Shown: piece by piece, positions 18,735 through 29,895 of the stretch
Numbering within the stretch: the stretch's first letter is position 1
How the letters are laid out: the number at the start of each line of letters is the position of its first letter
Assembly: GCF_032362555.1 (NCBI RefSeq)
Contig: NC_083532.1
Coordinates: 881,001 to 945,000 of the forward strand
Origin: Amyelois transitella
Taxonomy: Eukaryota > Arthropoda > Insecta > Lepidoptera > Pyralidae
Direction: 5' to 3'
DNA: 64,000 bases
Made by a program: the position numbers and the translations under genes
The notes under the pieces: model-generated
Seen by the model: only the letters and a program-made list of their open reading frames with translations
Told to the model about the DNA's origin: nothing
The model's database searches: none

Positions 18735-18850
18735 TTTCCTATTGATGTTTCAAAAAGAGACTAAGTGAAAGGCTAAAAAACATGAGATTCTACTTCAGGT
18801 AAAGGGCAAGAAATCTGTCACTATTTGAATATCAAGATGTGAGTATGTAT
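18735..18850 (+). repeat. SINE-A, strongly decayed
   Basis: 'gagactaagtgaaaggcta' and 'tgtcactatttgaatatcaa' match the consensus core; tail gtatgtatg. Confidence 0.5.
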
Positions 18851-18867
18851 GTAAATAAATTATATAT

Positions 18868-19136
18868 TTGACGAAATATTCGTATTGACATAATTAGCTC
18901 TACATTCATTCATGTTTTTGAATGTAGAGTGCATTCGTCCATGATTTAGAAGTAAGAGATCTATATTTGTAAATTGACGTCCGATGAAAATGCTGCAGTG
19001 TAGTTTGTTCCGCCGCTTCTTCTACACATGCGCTTTGGAAGCGGTAGTAGTTATAATTTGATTTAAGTTATGTGATGTCAATAAGTGATACCTTGTATCC
19101 AATTTTGAAAATAAATCTATTCTATTCTATTCTACT
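18868..19136 (+). repeat. SINE-B, full length
   Basis: From 'gacgaaatattcgtattgac' to the (ATTCT)n tail. Confidence 0.8.
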
Positions 19137-19157
19137 CACCAGGTGCATATCAGGAAA

Positions 19158-19424
19158 TCTATACTAATATTATAAAGCTGAAGCATTTGTTTGTTTGAAC
19201 ATGCTAATCTCAAGAACAACTGGTTCTATTTGAAAACATATTTTTGCGTTGAATAGACCATTTATCGAGGAAAGCTTTAGGCTTTATAACATCACGCTGC
19301 AACTATTAATAGTGAAGAAATAATGGAAAATGTGAAAAAAATGGGGAAAATTATTCATCCTTGATGGCTTCAATGATGCCCAAAATAATTATTCCACGCG
19401 GACGAAGTCGCGGGCACAGCTTAT
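19158..19424 (+). mobile_element. Hel-2 Helitron, 3' terminus mutated
   Basis: A|TCtatactaatattataaag to 'cgcgggcacagctt'; the terminal CTAG has become CTTA. It keeps the 'gaagaaataatggaaaatgtg' segment deleted from the 5144 copy. Confidence 0.8.
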
Positions 19425-20037
19425 TCTAAACCTAGCAAGGAGTTATGTTCCATCTTCTTAATAAATTACCAATCACAAATTATGTCATTTGAGACATTTA
19501 AATGTATTAACTGATGGAATGATAATTCAATTATACAATGTAAATATTTTTAATGACAATTTTAAAAATAATTAATCCTCGACAAAAAATGTGGGGTATG
19601 ATAAGTTTGACATGTCAGTGTATCTGTAGCACCGGTCCCCCAAAGAGACGTATTTCCTCTAAATTATTACTAAATACAAATTACATACTAAGGTACTTTT
19701 ACATTAAATTTATTTTATGATTTCCTACTTTTAAAATTTGTGTCAGTGATTTTTTTTAATTTAATTTTAATACACAATCATCAGCAATCTGAACTGGACT
19801 TCATCTTCAGAATGTCCCTAATGTGATCAGGGTACATCGTCTGGGCCATCCCTTTTCAACATTTTCATTTACACTTGTATATTCTTTCACCTGGGGTTTA
19901 TCCCGGTTACATCCTCACCTCCTGGGAGGAGGCAAGGTCGCGCCTATGATCCAGGATTGGCTGAAGTAGGTTTTTACGCAAAGCAATTTTTTTTTTTCAA
20001 TAATTTTTTTTTTTTCATTTTTATACGATACCTCATA
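19425..20037. other. AT-rich, with a repeat D fragment
   Basis: 19880-19980 ('ccggttacatcctcacc', 'gatccaggattggctg', 'ggtttttacgcaaagc') matches repeat D at low identity. No gene seen. Confidence 0.5.
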
Positions 20038-20219
20038 TCACTACATAGTATAAAACAAAGTCGCTATTTTAGTCTGTTTTACTGTATGCTTAAATCTTTA
20101 AAATTACGCAACGGATTTTGATGCGGTTTTTTGTAACAGGTAGAGTGATTCAAGAGGAAGGTTTTTATGTATAATTTTTCCGGATTTTGCACCCGTGCGA
20201 AGCCGGGGCGGGTCGCTAG
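20038..20219 (+). mobile_element. Hel-3 Helitron
   Basis: A|TCactacatagtataaaac...gccggggcgggtcgCTAG|T. Close to the reverse-oriented copy at 27018-27200. Confidence 0.8.
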
Positions 20220-20264
20220 TCGCTTAATATTGTCAAATCTTTTGGTTTCACAACATTGGTTGTT

Positions 20265-20540
20265 CCGTGCCGTGTGGTTCCCGGCACCAATACAAAAAAG
20301 AATAGGACCACTCCATCTCTTTCCCATGGATGTCGTAAAAGGCGACTAAGGGATAGGCTTGCAAACTTGAGATTATTTATTTTAGGCGATGGGCTAGCAA
20401 CCTGTCTCTATTTGAATCTCAATTCTATCATTTAGCCAAATAGCTGAAGCTGTTGCCTATCAGTCTTTTTAAGACTGTTGGCTCTGTCTACCCCACAGGG
20501 GATATAGACGTGACCATATGTATATGTATGTATGTATGTA
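20265..20540 (+). repeat. SINE-A, full length
   Basis: 5' hairpin gtgccg...cggcac and (ATGT)n tail present; close to consensus. Confidence 0.85.
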
Positions 20541-20915
20541 AATATATAATTTCTCGCAAATAAAAAGAACAAAATAAACCATCTGAGAAATACCTTTTTT
20601 GTTCCTGTTACATTTTGTATTTCAAATGACAACATTGAACAAATTTTACATCGAAATTTGTTTTAACTAAATGTAAGTACATAGTTTTTGCGATATCTGC
20701 TCTAAGGACAAGTGTAGGTTTGTAAAATGTCAATTTTTAACCAGGTAACAATACCTACTCGTATGTGTTATGTAGATTTTGCAAAGTAATGACTGTTCAT
20801 CCCAAAGACGTCAATGACAGCGGATTTTTAGGGTTCTATCTATCGCAATAAAAATTATGTAATGCCTAATGCATTATTATCATTTTGCGTTGCGACTTGT
20901 CTGTACCTATACATA

Positions 20916-21075
20916 CATATGGTCACGTCTATATCGTTTGCGGGATAGACAGAGCCTACGGTCTTGAAAAGACTGATAGGCCACGTTCTGCTGTTTGGAT
21001 TAATGATAGAATCGAGATTCAAATAGTGACAGGTTGCTGGCACATCGTCTAAAAGAAGAATCCCAAGTTAATAAG
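20916..21075 (-). repeat. SINE-A, 5' part missing
   Basis: (CATA)n tail to 'aagaatcccaagttaataag'. Bases 21076-21457 beyond it show no gene. Confidence 0.75.
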
Positions 21076-21457
21076 CATCCCCCCCCGAAACACTTCTGTG
21101 GAGGATGCGACCGGAAACACGCAGAGCTTATCTGCGTGTTCCCGGTCGAGAGAGGTTGAAGTTGACGGAACCTTAATCGTGCGGGAAAAAATTGCGCTTA
21201 ACTTTTTTTTTCAGTGTTTTTTTTTGCTTATGAAATAAGTCATGTTATGCGCCAAATCTTCCGAAATGTAATGTTTACATTGTCATCACGTATGAGTCAG
21301 CGGGTTCTTGTGTCAAAGCGGAAAGGTCTTATTTTTTTTAAGAAACGTTTTTTTTTTTGATTAATTTTAGGTTTCTTACGTAAGCTAAACCTTTGGTTTT
21401 AAAACTTAAGCATTTCTGGGTTAATTTAATTTGGATTCGATTCCGTGCTCTTTTTGT

Positions 21458-21560
21458 GTGCCGTGTGGTATCCGGTACATTAGAATTGGACTGCTCTATC
21501 TCTTTTTCACATGAAAATTGTAAAAGACTCATAAGGAAATAGACACATTCATGCCAGAGC
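21458..21560 (+). repeat. SINE-A, decayed 5' part
   Basis: 'gtgccgtgtggtatccggta' then 'ctgctctatctctttttcac'. Confidence 0.6.
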
Positions 21561-21631
21561 AAGCAAACGTGGTAAAATGATCCAAAATCGTTGGTTTGTT
21601 TATGTTTTTTTTTTAAATACTTATTCGTATA

Positions 21632-21960
21632 CTAGCGACCGGCCCCGGCTTTGCACACGGGAAGCATTTATAATATATAATAACTTTTTTTAAAACAGAA
21701 CCTCCTCCAATCGATTTGTTTCTTTTTCGAAGTAAAATTTTAAAAATCACCGTTTTTGAAGGCGGTTTAAAAAAATACGGCCCGTTTGATAACCCTGTTC
21801 GTTTTTTGAAGTCGTTTGAAAAAAAGAACAATAGACAAGAAGGTTAACTTCGCTAAACGTTTTAAAAAAATAGTGAAGTCACGTGATGCAAGAATAAAAG
21901 TCCAAAAATCCAACATGGACTTTGCGCACCACACGGCTTTTCCTGTTAACACTGTGATCT
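21632..21960 (-). mobile_element. Hel-3-like Helitron remnant
   Basis: Starts actagcgaccggccccggc, the reverse of a Hel-3 3' end; the other boundary is unclear. Bases 21961-22400 are AT-rich with nothing recognised. Confidence 0.5.
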
Positions 21961-22403
21961 CCTATCGCCATTGAAATGACAATGCCTTGGCGTCATGTAA
22001 ATACATTAACATAAATTGTACTCATTCATGATGTTAAAAATACGTGTTGACATTTACATATTAAAAGAAATACACTTTTCGATACCGATCAGTCACTTCG
22101 AACACCGGGAGTTGTTAACGTCGCGGTAAAAAAAAAAAAATTGTTTCTTTTTTCAAAGTTTTAAATTTTACTAAAGTTGAAAAAGAAACAAAATATGGAC
22201 TATAAATAATTGTTTTTCGATATTCGTAGTGGAATACGATAGGAATTTTTTTTTTTTTTATTATTATTTTTTTTTTTTTGCGAATATACAAAGATGTTCG
22301 GTGATACGATTTTGCTTAGTGTTTTGGTGTCAATAAAGCTGGCTGTCAAACAATTGGGATATTTTATCTGTTTCCTCAGCCGCAGGTAAATATTCTTCAC
22401 ACA

Positions 22404-22640
22404 TTCTTATATACACGTCTCTATCCCTTGCGGGGTAGACGGAGCCAACAGTCTTGATAATACTGGAAGGCCACGTTCAGCTGTATGCCTTAATGATGGA
22501 ATTGAGATTCAAATAGTGACAAGTTGCTAGACCATCGCCTACAAGAAGTTTACTAGCCTTTCACTTAGTCGCGTTTTACGATATCCATGGGAAAGATATG
22601 GGAGTGGTCCTATTTCAAACTGCCGGAACCACACGCCACA
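22404..22640 (-). repeat. SINE-A
   Basis: Almost full length; the 5' hairpin has decayed to 'gccggaaccacacgcc'. Confidence 0.75.
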
Positions 22641-23565
22641 TTTATTTTTAATTTTAATTTAATTCAACTGAATGTGGTCTTAAGTCTTTTTGATATTGTT
22701 GGCTCTCTCATCCCCCGTCAGCGATAAAATTAACGATTACTTAAAAGCATGTAAGTGAAATTATTCTAGGGTAAGGATCATTTCCTTCTTTATTTATTTG
22801 TCCGAATATATTTAGTAAATAAAGAGATTTTTATTAGTAAATAAATACATTTTGTGGATTTTTATTTAAATCAGTTGAGATTTAACTATTAAAAAATTAT
22901 GTTGACTTAGTAATAAACATAATAAAAATTTAAAAAATTACGGTCGAATTTAGAACCTCCTTTTCAACTGGTGTGGAAAATAGAAAGCAGCGCTGCGCTT
23001 ATCATGCGATAAAATTAAGATTTATTTGCTTTGGTGATTAGCATATTATGTAATTATCTTTAATTATATTTTCGTTTTCCTAATTAACAGTAGCCTTTAT
23101 TATACTTGTCAAATTCAATCACATAATATGTATATTCGAATGAATACATTGAACAAGGTCTTATTTAAAATAATTACAACAAAAATAACTTTATCTACTT
23201 AAATAAAATGCATTATTTATTAAAACAAAGAATGAGGAGTTTTAATTAATAGGTTACTTAATTGAAAATTAAAAAATACTGTATTTTTTTTTCTTGGTAA
23301 AAACATATTCAATTTGAATGAATTAAGATGTTTAATGAAAATAAATAAATTATATTTTATAATAATATTAAAATTAAGAGTGCGGCATTTAATTTTCTTA
23401 AAATTTAAAATAATGTTAAGATCTTCATAGATTAACGGCTTTATCATCATTTCGCTAAAATAATATAATTAAAAAGATGATTGATAAATAAAAAAATTAA
23501 AATGAGATTAAGCCATAAAATAATATCGAACCCAATTTGATGTATAAGCAATTTACGTTACTATA
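22641..23565. other. AT-rich, no gene or repeat recognised
   Basis: Only short frames of Lys/Asn/Ile/Phe-rich composition, as expected by chance in such DNA. Confidence 0.5.
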
Positions 23566-23569
23566 CATA

Positions 23570-23685
23570 CATACATATCATCACATCTATATCCCTTGCG
23601 GGCTAGACAGAGCCAACAGCCTTGAAAAGCTGTTTGGCTTAACGATAAAATTGAGATTCAAATAGTGACAAGCCTATTGACGGCC
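23570..23685 (-). repeat. SINE-A, truncated
   Basis: (CATA)n tail to 'caaatagtgacaagcct', with an internal deletion across the hairpin. Confidence 0.7.
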
Positions 23686-23923
23686 AATACTATTTAAAAC
23701 ATTATTAAATTAATTTAAGATGCTAATAAAAATTATAATTTCTGAGAAACGCGGAATCAATTCTTTGACAAACCCTGAACCTGCTATATAAGGTCATGTT
23801 AAAAATCATATTAAAATCACGCGACACATTCGTGTTTTGTGAAGTACACGTTTTAGGGCTGACACTTGTTCGTTTTATAGCACTTTGTGTGCGAAATATG
23901 TGAAGGAACAAGCGACCAACAAA

Positions 23924-24118
23924 TCCTACTAATATTATAAATGTTTGTGAGTATGTCAGGGTGTCAGTATGGATGATTGTTAATCTTTCACGCAAAAACT
24001 TCTGAACCGATTACGATGAAATTTGGTATTTAGGTAGCTGAACACCCAGAATAACATATAGGCTTTTTATCCCGGAGTTCCCGCGGGATTGATTGTTAAG
24101 TTATGATAGGGTTTCTCC
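23924..24118 (+). mobile_element. Hel-1 variant, 3' end missing
   Basis: A|TCctactaatattataaatg...'gttatgatagggtttctcc', then switches directly to an inverted SINE-T 3' end (24119-24172). Confidence 0.75.
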
Positions 24119-24172
24119 AAAGTAAGTTCGAGACTTGTGTTTCGAGATACTAACTCAACGATACTAATAACC
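24119..24172 (-). repeat. SINE-T 3' fragment
   Basis: 'aagtaagttcgagacttgtg' and 'actaactcaacgatact'. Confidence 0.65.
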
Positions 24173-24461
24173 TGTGAACGTGATTATATGAAAACGAATG
24201 AATGAATGAATGTATGCGAAAAATTTTGCCTCAGTGACAGCCCTGTCGAGCCAGTTATAAGGATTTTCCCTTTTTGAATGCCAATGTTAAAAAACTGGTA
24301 TATAAATGATGAATTATTTGATTTTAACTTGATATTTGTGAAGGAAACATGTTCTTGTGTTCGTCTCCGTTCGACCTCCACACTATATGTTTGTTTGCAA
24401 AAATATTTCATGGAATTCAGGGGTTTTGACGTGACATAAGGACGAACAAATACACTCTATA

Positions 24462-24681
24462 TCCTACTAATATTATAAATGCGAAAGTTTGTTAGCATAT
24501 CAGGATGTCAGTATGGATGTTTGTTGCTCTTTCACGCAAAAATTACTGAACCGATTACGATGAAATTTGGTAGGTATTTAAGTAGCTGAAGAACCAGAAT
24601 AACATAAGGCTACTTTTTATCCCGGAGTTCCCGCGGGAATGATAGGGTTTCCATGCGGACGAAGTCGCGGGCGGTGTCTAG
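24462..24681 (+). mobile_element. Hel-1 variant, 220 bp, complete
   Basis: A|TCctactaatattataaatg...gcgggcggtgtCTAG|T. About 20 bp longer than the 197-bp subfamily and diverged from it. Confidence 0.85.
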
Positions 24682-24734
24682 TGTGTAATTTTTGTATTTA
24701 ACGCAATTCAATTTTTAATTTACACTAAACCCAA

Positions 24735-24862
24735 TCTAGGATGACGGGCAAAAGGCGCTCTAAAGGTACGCATGCGCTACGCCGTTTTTATCGCGCGTTA
24801 AAACTATCGCTGTTTCGCTTTTTATTATGACGTGAAACGAGACAGCGATAGATTTAATTTTA
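24735..24862 (+). repeat. MITE-C copy with hairpin
   Basis: 'tatcgctgtttcgc' faces 'gaaacgagacagcgata' across about 18 bp. Preceded by 'tacgccgtttttatcgcgcg'. Confidence 0.55.
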
Positions 24863-24871
24863 CACTATAAT

Positions 24872-25122
24872 AATATATCACGTCTATATCCTTTGCGGGG
24901 TAAACAGAGCCAACAGTCTTGAAAATACTGAATGGCCACGTTCAGCTGTTTGGCTTATTGATAGAATTGAGATTCAAATAGTGACAAGTTGCTAGCCCAT
25001 CGGCTAAAAGAAGAATTCCAAGTTTATAAGCCAATCCCTTAGTCGCCTTTTTTGGCATCCATGGGAACGAGATAGAATGGTCCAATTCTTTTTTTTTATT
25101 GGTGCCGGGAACCACACGGCAC
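24872..25122 (-). repeat. SINE-A
   Basis: Near full length with both hairpins. Bases 25123-25774 after it are AT-rich, with a decayed SINE-A 5' end near 25375-25430 and no gene. Confidence 0.8.
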
Positions 25123-25774
25123 ACATTTCTTGGCTACTGTTGGTCATATGTATGTATCCCTATATAGATTTGTGGCAATTCTTACATATTTGAAACTGAA
25201 TATAAATATTTAAAACTTTATTGACCCTCAAAAGTAAAGGTGGACTAATAGCATTTTCTACTAGACCAGCTAAATGATAGTCAAAATATCTTCCAAGTAC
25301 AGACAGACATAGGTCAGTTACTATTTTATTATACGTATATATATATACATATATATGGATGTAATTTGAAAATCCACAGGAAATGATATGATGTGGTCTT
25401 ATTTTATTGTACCGAAAACCACGGCCAAAGAATTATGATTATAAGGACGCCTTTCCACCAATGACGTTAACGATATGTCAATCGAGGTAAGCTACAAAAC
25501 TGAGGGGAAGCGATGATAAAATATATGATGAAAATTTGTCATCATATATTTTAAAAATCGTGAAATATATCTCGTTTTACGATTTATTACAATTGTACAT
25601 TGAGGTTACTTAGACTTGAATCTGCTTGAAATCGTAAGATTTCGAATTGGAAAAGTTAGTTCGATATTGTAAATATAAGTTAGTTTGAGATTGTAACTAT
25701 GAGACTATTCAAAAATCCAAGTACAATAAAACAAAGTGAATAAAGAAATTACTATTAATAATTTTTAACTTTTT

Positions 25775-25880
25775 GACGGCCTGTGTGGCGCAGCAGCGGT
25801 AGTACGCTTGTCTGTGACACTGTAGGTCCCGGGTTCGAATCCCTAACTCTAACCTGGCTAACTCAATCTGTGTAAATAAA
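25775..25880 (+). repeat. SINE-T with internal deletion
   Basis: Head with A and B boxes is fused directly to the 3' end 'ggctaactcaatctgtgtaa'; the middle is gone. Confidence 0.8.
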
Positions 25881-26040
25881 AAAAAAACTAACTATTCATA
25901 AACATACTATGCGAACTCTGTAAAAGCGTCCGTGGTCGAATCGACAAGATGTCCGGTTAAATTGCGTGATGCATAAAAAAAATATTTATTTGGCTGTCAA
26001 AAGTCGACTCTTTGCAGTTTTACAATTTTATATTCCTACA

Positions 26041-26301
26041 TACATACATACATATGGTCACGTCTATATACCTTGCGGGGTAGACAGAGCCAACAGTCTT
26101 GAAAAGACTGAATGGCCACGTTCAGCTATTTGGCTTAATGACAGAACTGAGATTCAAATAGTGACAGGTTGCTAGCCCATCGCCTAAAAGAGGAATCCTA
26201 AGTTTATAAGCCTATCCCTTAGTCGTATTTTACGACATCCATGGGAAAGAGATGGAGTGGTCCTATTCTTTTTTGTATTGTTTCCGGGAACCACACGGCT
26301 C
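26041..26301 (-). repeat. SINE-A, full length
   Basis: (CATA)n tail through the 'tttccgggaaccacacggc' hairpin. Confidence 0.85.
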
Positions 26302-26439
26302 ATTTATTTATTTTATTTATTTTGACGATAAAACCGGGAACCACAATATTCCTTTCATTCTGATTTAGGCGAAATAAAAAAATCTGTGATTGGTTATATT
26401 TTCAATAGACATAAATTTTATATTACACATTCATAGCAC

Positions 26440-26600
26440 CTTTCTAGTGTAGCATCGCCCTTAACTTTGACCCAGTGGTTGCCCAATGTGTTTCAAGATG
26501 GCGCGCGCGCAACCGGTCGCCGCCGGTGTGAAATCGGATCTAACTGGTTATTTCAAGGTTAATGTTATTTAGGAAAATGAGAAATCGTAACTAGTTTAGT
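26440..26600 (+). promoter_or_regulatory. CpG-rich patch upstream of HMG-CoA reductase
   Basis: 'atggcgcgcgcgcaaccgg' near 26493 stands out in AT-rich DNA, about 0.7 kb before the 5'UTR acceptor of the reductase gene. It could be the promoter or noncoding first exon; the 'aactg|gttatt' that follows is only a weak donor. A 24-codon frame starts here. Inference only. Confidence 0.25.
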
Positions 26601-26741
26601 ACTTTGTGTTAGGACGAAGGGCGTTAATATTTTTAACTTATATAAATTTTGCGCCTAATGAATGGTATTCATTTACTTTCACATCAGGAAAATGTCAGAT
26701 ACAAAAATCAGACAGAAATCGTTTAAGAATCAACCATATAA

Positions 26742-26933
26742 TCAAAGACTGATAGGCCACGTTCAGCTGTTTGGCTTAATGATAGAATTGAAATTCAAAT
26801 AGTAACAGGTTGCTATTCCGTCGCCTAGAAAAATCTCAAGTATGTACGCCTATCTCTTAGTCGCCTTTTAGGACATCCATGAAAAAGTGATGTGTGGTCG
26901 TATTTTTGTCTATTGGTGCCGGGAACCCCACGG
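26742..26933 (-). repeat. SINE-A, tail missing
   Basis: 'aaagactgataggccacg' to 'gccgggaaccccacggc'. Confidence 0.75.
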
Positions 26934-27017
26934 CATAAAACCTCTACTAGTACTACCTAGTAAACCTATTCGTATATGCCTCCTCTGAAAAAGGTTTTGA
27001 TTTGATATATGTCTTTA

Positions 27018-27200
27018 CTAGCGACCCGCCCCGGCTTCGCACGGGTGCAAAATTCGGAAAAAATTATACATAAAAATCTTCCTCTTGAATCACTCTACCT
27101 GTTACAAAAAACCGCATCAAAATCCGTTTCGTAATTTTAAAGATCTAAGCATACAGACAAACAGACTAAAATAGCGACTTTGTTTTATACTATGTAGTGA
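27018..27200 (-). mobile_element. Hel-3 Helitron, just upstream of HMG-CoA reductase
   Basis: Reverse-oriented, ctagcgacccgccccggc to 'tatactatgtagtga'. It ends only about 50 bp before the 5'UTR acceptor of the reductase. Confidence 0.8.
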
Positions 27201-27230
27201 CTAAATATATTTATGGGTGTAACTGATAGC

Positions 27231-27249
27231 ACTGTTTCCTCTTTCCAGA
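27231..27249 (+). other. 3' splice site in the HMG-CoA reductase 5'UTR
   Basis: 'actgtttcctctttccag|at' is a strong acceptor 24 bases before the ATG with no coding upstream, so at least one noncoding exon lies further 5'. Confidence 0.7.
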
Positions 27250-27273
27250 TATAAATTACGGTCAAAAGTCGTC

Positions 27274-29805
27274 ATGAAGGTGTGGGGCGCGCACGGCGAG
27301 TTCTGCGCGCGGCACCAGTGGGAGGTCATCGTCGCGACTTTGGCGTTACTCGCCTGCGCGGCCAGCGTCGAGCGCCACGGCCCCGGCGTCAGACCTGAAC
27401 GATGCGCAGGGTGGGCCAGGGCTTGTCCAGGTCTAGAAGCGGAGTACCAAGCAGCAGACGCCGTCCTCATGACCTTCGTTCGTTGCGCAGCACTTCTGTA
27501 CGCGTACTATCAAGTCTCCAATCTCCAGAAAATCGCGTCGAAATACCTCCTAATCATCGCTGGCGTCTTTTCGACATTCGCCAGTTTTGTCTTCACTTCA
27601 GCGTTGGCTGGAATATTCTTTACCGAATTGGCGAGCATTAAGGATGCGCCGTTCTTGTTTCTGTTAGTTGCCGATGTTGCTAGAGGAGCGAGGATGGCCA
27701 AAGCTGGTTGGTCCGCCGGGCAGGATCAAGGGAAGCGGGTAGGAAGGGCGCTTGCGTTGTTAGGACCGTCGGCGACACTGGACACGCTCCTAGCTGTTCT
27801 ATTAGTCGGCGTTGGAGCCTTATCTGGTGTTCCGAGGTTGGAGCACATGTGTAGCTTCGCGTGTTTGGCTTTGCTTGTCGATTATGTAGTGTTCGTGACG
27901 TTTTACCCGGCATGTTTGTCCCTCGTAGCGGATTTCGCAGCAGGAAGGAAAGATATAAGTCCTGACAGTAGATATTCCGAAGCCGATTTGAAGCCAAACC
28001 CTGTGGTTCAGAGAGTGAAGATGATAATGGCGGCGGGATTATTATGTGTCCATTTGACCAGCCGATGGCCGTGGAGCGCTGATAGTGGAAACGCTGAAGG
28101 ACAAGTCGATATGGCACCATCTTCGAGTGAAAACGTCTTACTAAATTCTTACGTCAAATGGTTTTCAGTCAGCGCGGATTACTTCGTGATAGCTACTTTA
28201 TTGTGCGCGTTGATTATCAAATTTGTGTTCTTTGAAGAACAAAGAAATTGGATTATAGACATGAATGATATGACTGTCAAAGAGGTAGTGCAAAGTGATG
28301 GCGAATTGACTCACACCAGCCGCAAACCTCTGTTCTCAGTCGGTGATGATACGAATTCTGAAGTCTCCACACAGACTGAAGACTCCTTTTTCCACGAGGA
28401 AGAGTGGCCAGTCCTTTCTCCGAGTTCCTCCGCTGCAAAGTTAAACGCAAAGAAACGTCCAATGGCTGAATGCCTCGAAATATACCGGTCAGAAGGAGCC
28501 GCTACTTCTTTAAGTGATGACGAAGTGGTAATGCTGGTAGAACAATCACATATACCTCTGCATAGACTCGAAACTGTCCTCGGGGACCCATTAAGAGGCG
28601 TCAGGCTGCGCAGGAAAGTAATCTCCACAAGGTTCCAAACTGAAGAAGCTATCAATCATCTTCCTTATTTAAACTACGAGTATAACAAAGTCTTGAATGC
28701 TTGCTGTGAGAATGTTATCGGTTATGTGGGCATTCCTGTGGGGTACGCCGGCCCCTTGGTAGTAGATGGTAAAGCATATATGATCCCAATGGCTACAACT
28801 GAAGGCGCGTTAGTTGCTTCCACTAACAGAGGCGCAAAGGCAATAGGAGCGAAGGGTGTTACAAGTGTAGTTGAAGATGTTGGTATGACAAGAGCCCCAG
28901 CAGTAAGGCTGCCTAACGTAGTACGAGCTCATGAGTGCCGCCAATGGATTGATAATAAACAAAATTACGCTCAAATCAAAAGCGCATTCGATTCCACGTC
29001 AAGATTCGCGCGCCTACAAGAGGTCCACATTGGAGTTGATGGCGCCATATTGTATCTTAGATTCAGAGCGACAACTGGAGACGCTATGGGCATGAACATG
29101 GTATCTAAAGGTGCAGAAAACGCTTTGAAACTCCTCAAAAACTACTTCCCCGACATGGAAGTGATCAGTCTCTCTGGAAACTACTGTTCTGACAAGAAAG
29201 CTGCCGCCATCAACTGGGTGAAGGGCAGAGGGAAGAGAGTAGTTTGCGAGACAGTTATAACTGCGGAAAATTTGAAAACTATATTCAAAACTGACGCCAA
29301 GACTTTGGCTAGGTGCAATAAGATTAAGAACCTGTCTGGTTCAGCTTTGGCCGGGTCCATTGGAGGGAACAACGCACACGCAGCCAACATGGTCACGGCT
29401 ATTTTCATAGCGACCGGCCAGGATCCGGCTCAAAACGTGACGAGTAGCAATTGCTCGACAAATATGGAACTTTGTGGGGAAAACAGAGACGATCTTTACG
29501 TCACATGTACTATGCCGTGTTTGGAGGTTGGAACAATAGGTGGCGGTACTGTTTTGCCTGCGCAAGCGGCGTGTTTAGACATTTTAGGGGTCAAAGGTGC
29601 TGGGGAAATTCCAGCGGAGAATTCGGCGAGACTTGCGTCTTTGATATGCGCTACTGTGTTGGCCGGGGAGCTGAGTTTGATGGCCGCTTTGGTTAATTCT
29701 GACCTGGTCAAATCTCACATGCGTCATAATAGATCGGCTATAAATATGCAACAATCCGTTACGTATGAAACTAACACCCTTTCTCTAGAAGTGCCTACTT
29801 TATAA
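27274..29805 (+). CDS. HMGR: 3-hydroxy-3-methylglutaryl-coenzyme A reductase, 843 aa
   Basis: Reduces HMG-CoA to mevalonate with NADPH at the ER membrane, the committed step of the insect mevalonate pathway that supplies juvenile hormone. The N-terminal third is a multi-pass membrane anchor (hydrophobic runs near residues 18-32, 62-120, 165-220, 300-315), followed by an acidic Ser-rich linker (about 325-400) and the catalytic domain. Visible catalytic residues by homology: E510 in TTEGALVAS, K641 in SGNYCSDKK, D717 in GQDPAQN, H815 in SHMRHNRS. The cofactor motifs DAMGMNM and GTIGGGT and the N-terminal ENVIGY (from 479) are present. S821, in NRS, matches the inhibitory AMPK site of the mammalian enzyme. 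The whole coding region is one exon of normal length for the lepidopteran family. The start is supported by a family-typical N-terminus (MKVWGAHGEFC) and the acceptor just upstream. Confidence 0.97.
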   Translation: MKVWGAHGEFCARHQWEVIVATLALLACAASVERHGPGVRPERCAGWARACPGLEAEYQAADAVLMTFVRCAALLYAYYQVSNLQKIASKYLLIIAGVFSTFASFVFTSALAGIFFTELASIKDAPFLFLLVADVARGARMAKAGWSAGQDQGKRVGRALALLGPSATLDTLLAVLLVGVGALSGVPRLEHMCSFACLALLVDYVVFVTFYPACLSLVADFAAGRKDISPDSRYSEADLKPNPVVQRVKMIMAAGLLCVHLTSRWPWSADSGNAEGQVDMAPSSSENVLLNSYVKWFSVSADYFVIATLLCALIIKFVFFEEQRNWIIDMNDMTVKEVVQSDGELTHTSRKPLFSVGDDTNSEVSTQTEDSFFHEEEWPVLSPSSSAAKLNAKKRPMAECLEIYRSEGAATSLSDDEVVMLVEQSHIPLHRLETVLGDPLRGVRLRRKVISTRFQTEEAINHLPYLNYEYNKVLNACCENVIGYVGIPVGYAGPLVVDGKAYMIPMATTEGALVASTNRGAKAIGAKGVTSVVEDVGMTRAPAVRLPNVVRAHECRQWIDNKQNYAQIKSAFDSTSRFARLQEVHIGVDGAILYLRFRATTGDAMGMNMVSKGAENALKLLKNYFPDMEVISLSGNYCSDKKAAAINWVKGRGKRVVCETVITAENLKTIFKTDAKTLARCNKIKNLSGSALAGSIGGNNAHAANMVTAIFIATGQDPAQNVTSSNCSTNMELCGENRDDLYVTCTMPCLEVGTIGGGTVLPAQAACLDILGVKGAGEIPAENSARLASLICATVLAGELSLMAALVNSDLVKSHMRHNRSAINMQQSVTYETNTLSLEVPTL

Positions 29806-29889
29806 CGAATGTTACGCTTCGTTTTTTTTTTAACTTCTAAGTTTTAGCCTCTGGATAGCCGTTTGAAGGTTATAGAACACGGATTTGAC

Positions 29890-29895
29890 AATAAA
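29890..29895 (+). other. Polyadenylation signal, HMG-CoA reductase
   Basis: First AATAAA after the stop, about 85 bases downstream. Further AATAAA copies occur near 30470 and 30610, so longer 3'UTRs are possible. Confidence 0.5.

Noticed and set aside
27201-28120. Minus-strand frames across HMG-CoA reductase
   Set aside because: Shadows of the reductase coding frame; no domain and no splice or start context.
27274-29805. HMG-CoA reductase as a processed retrocopy, because its coding region has no introns
   Set aside because: There is an intact acceptor in the 5'UTR, no poly-A tract after the 3' end, no flanking target duplication seen, and all catalytic residues are present.
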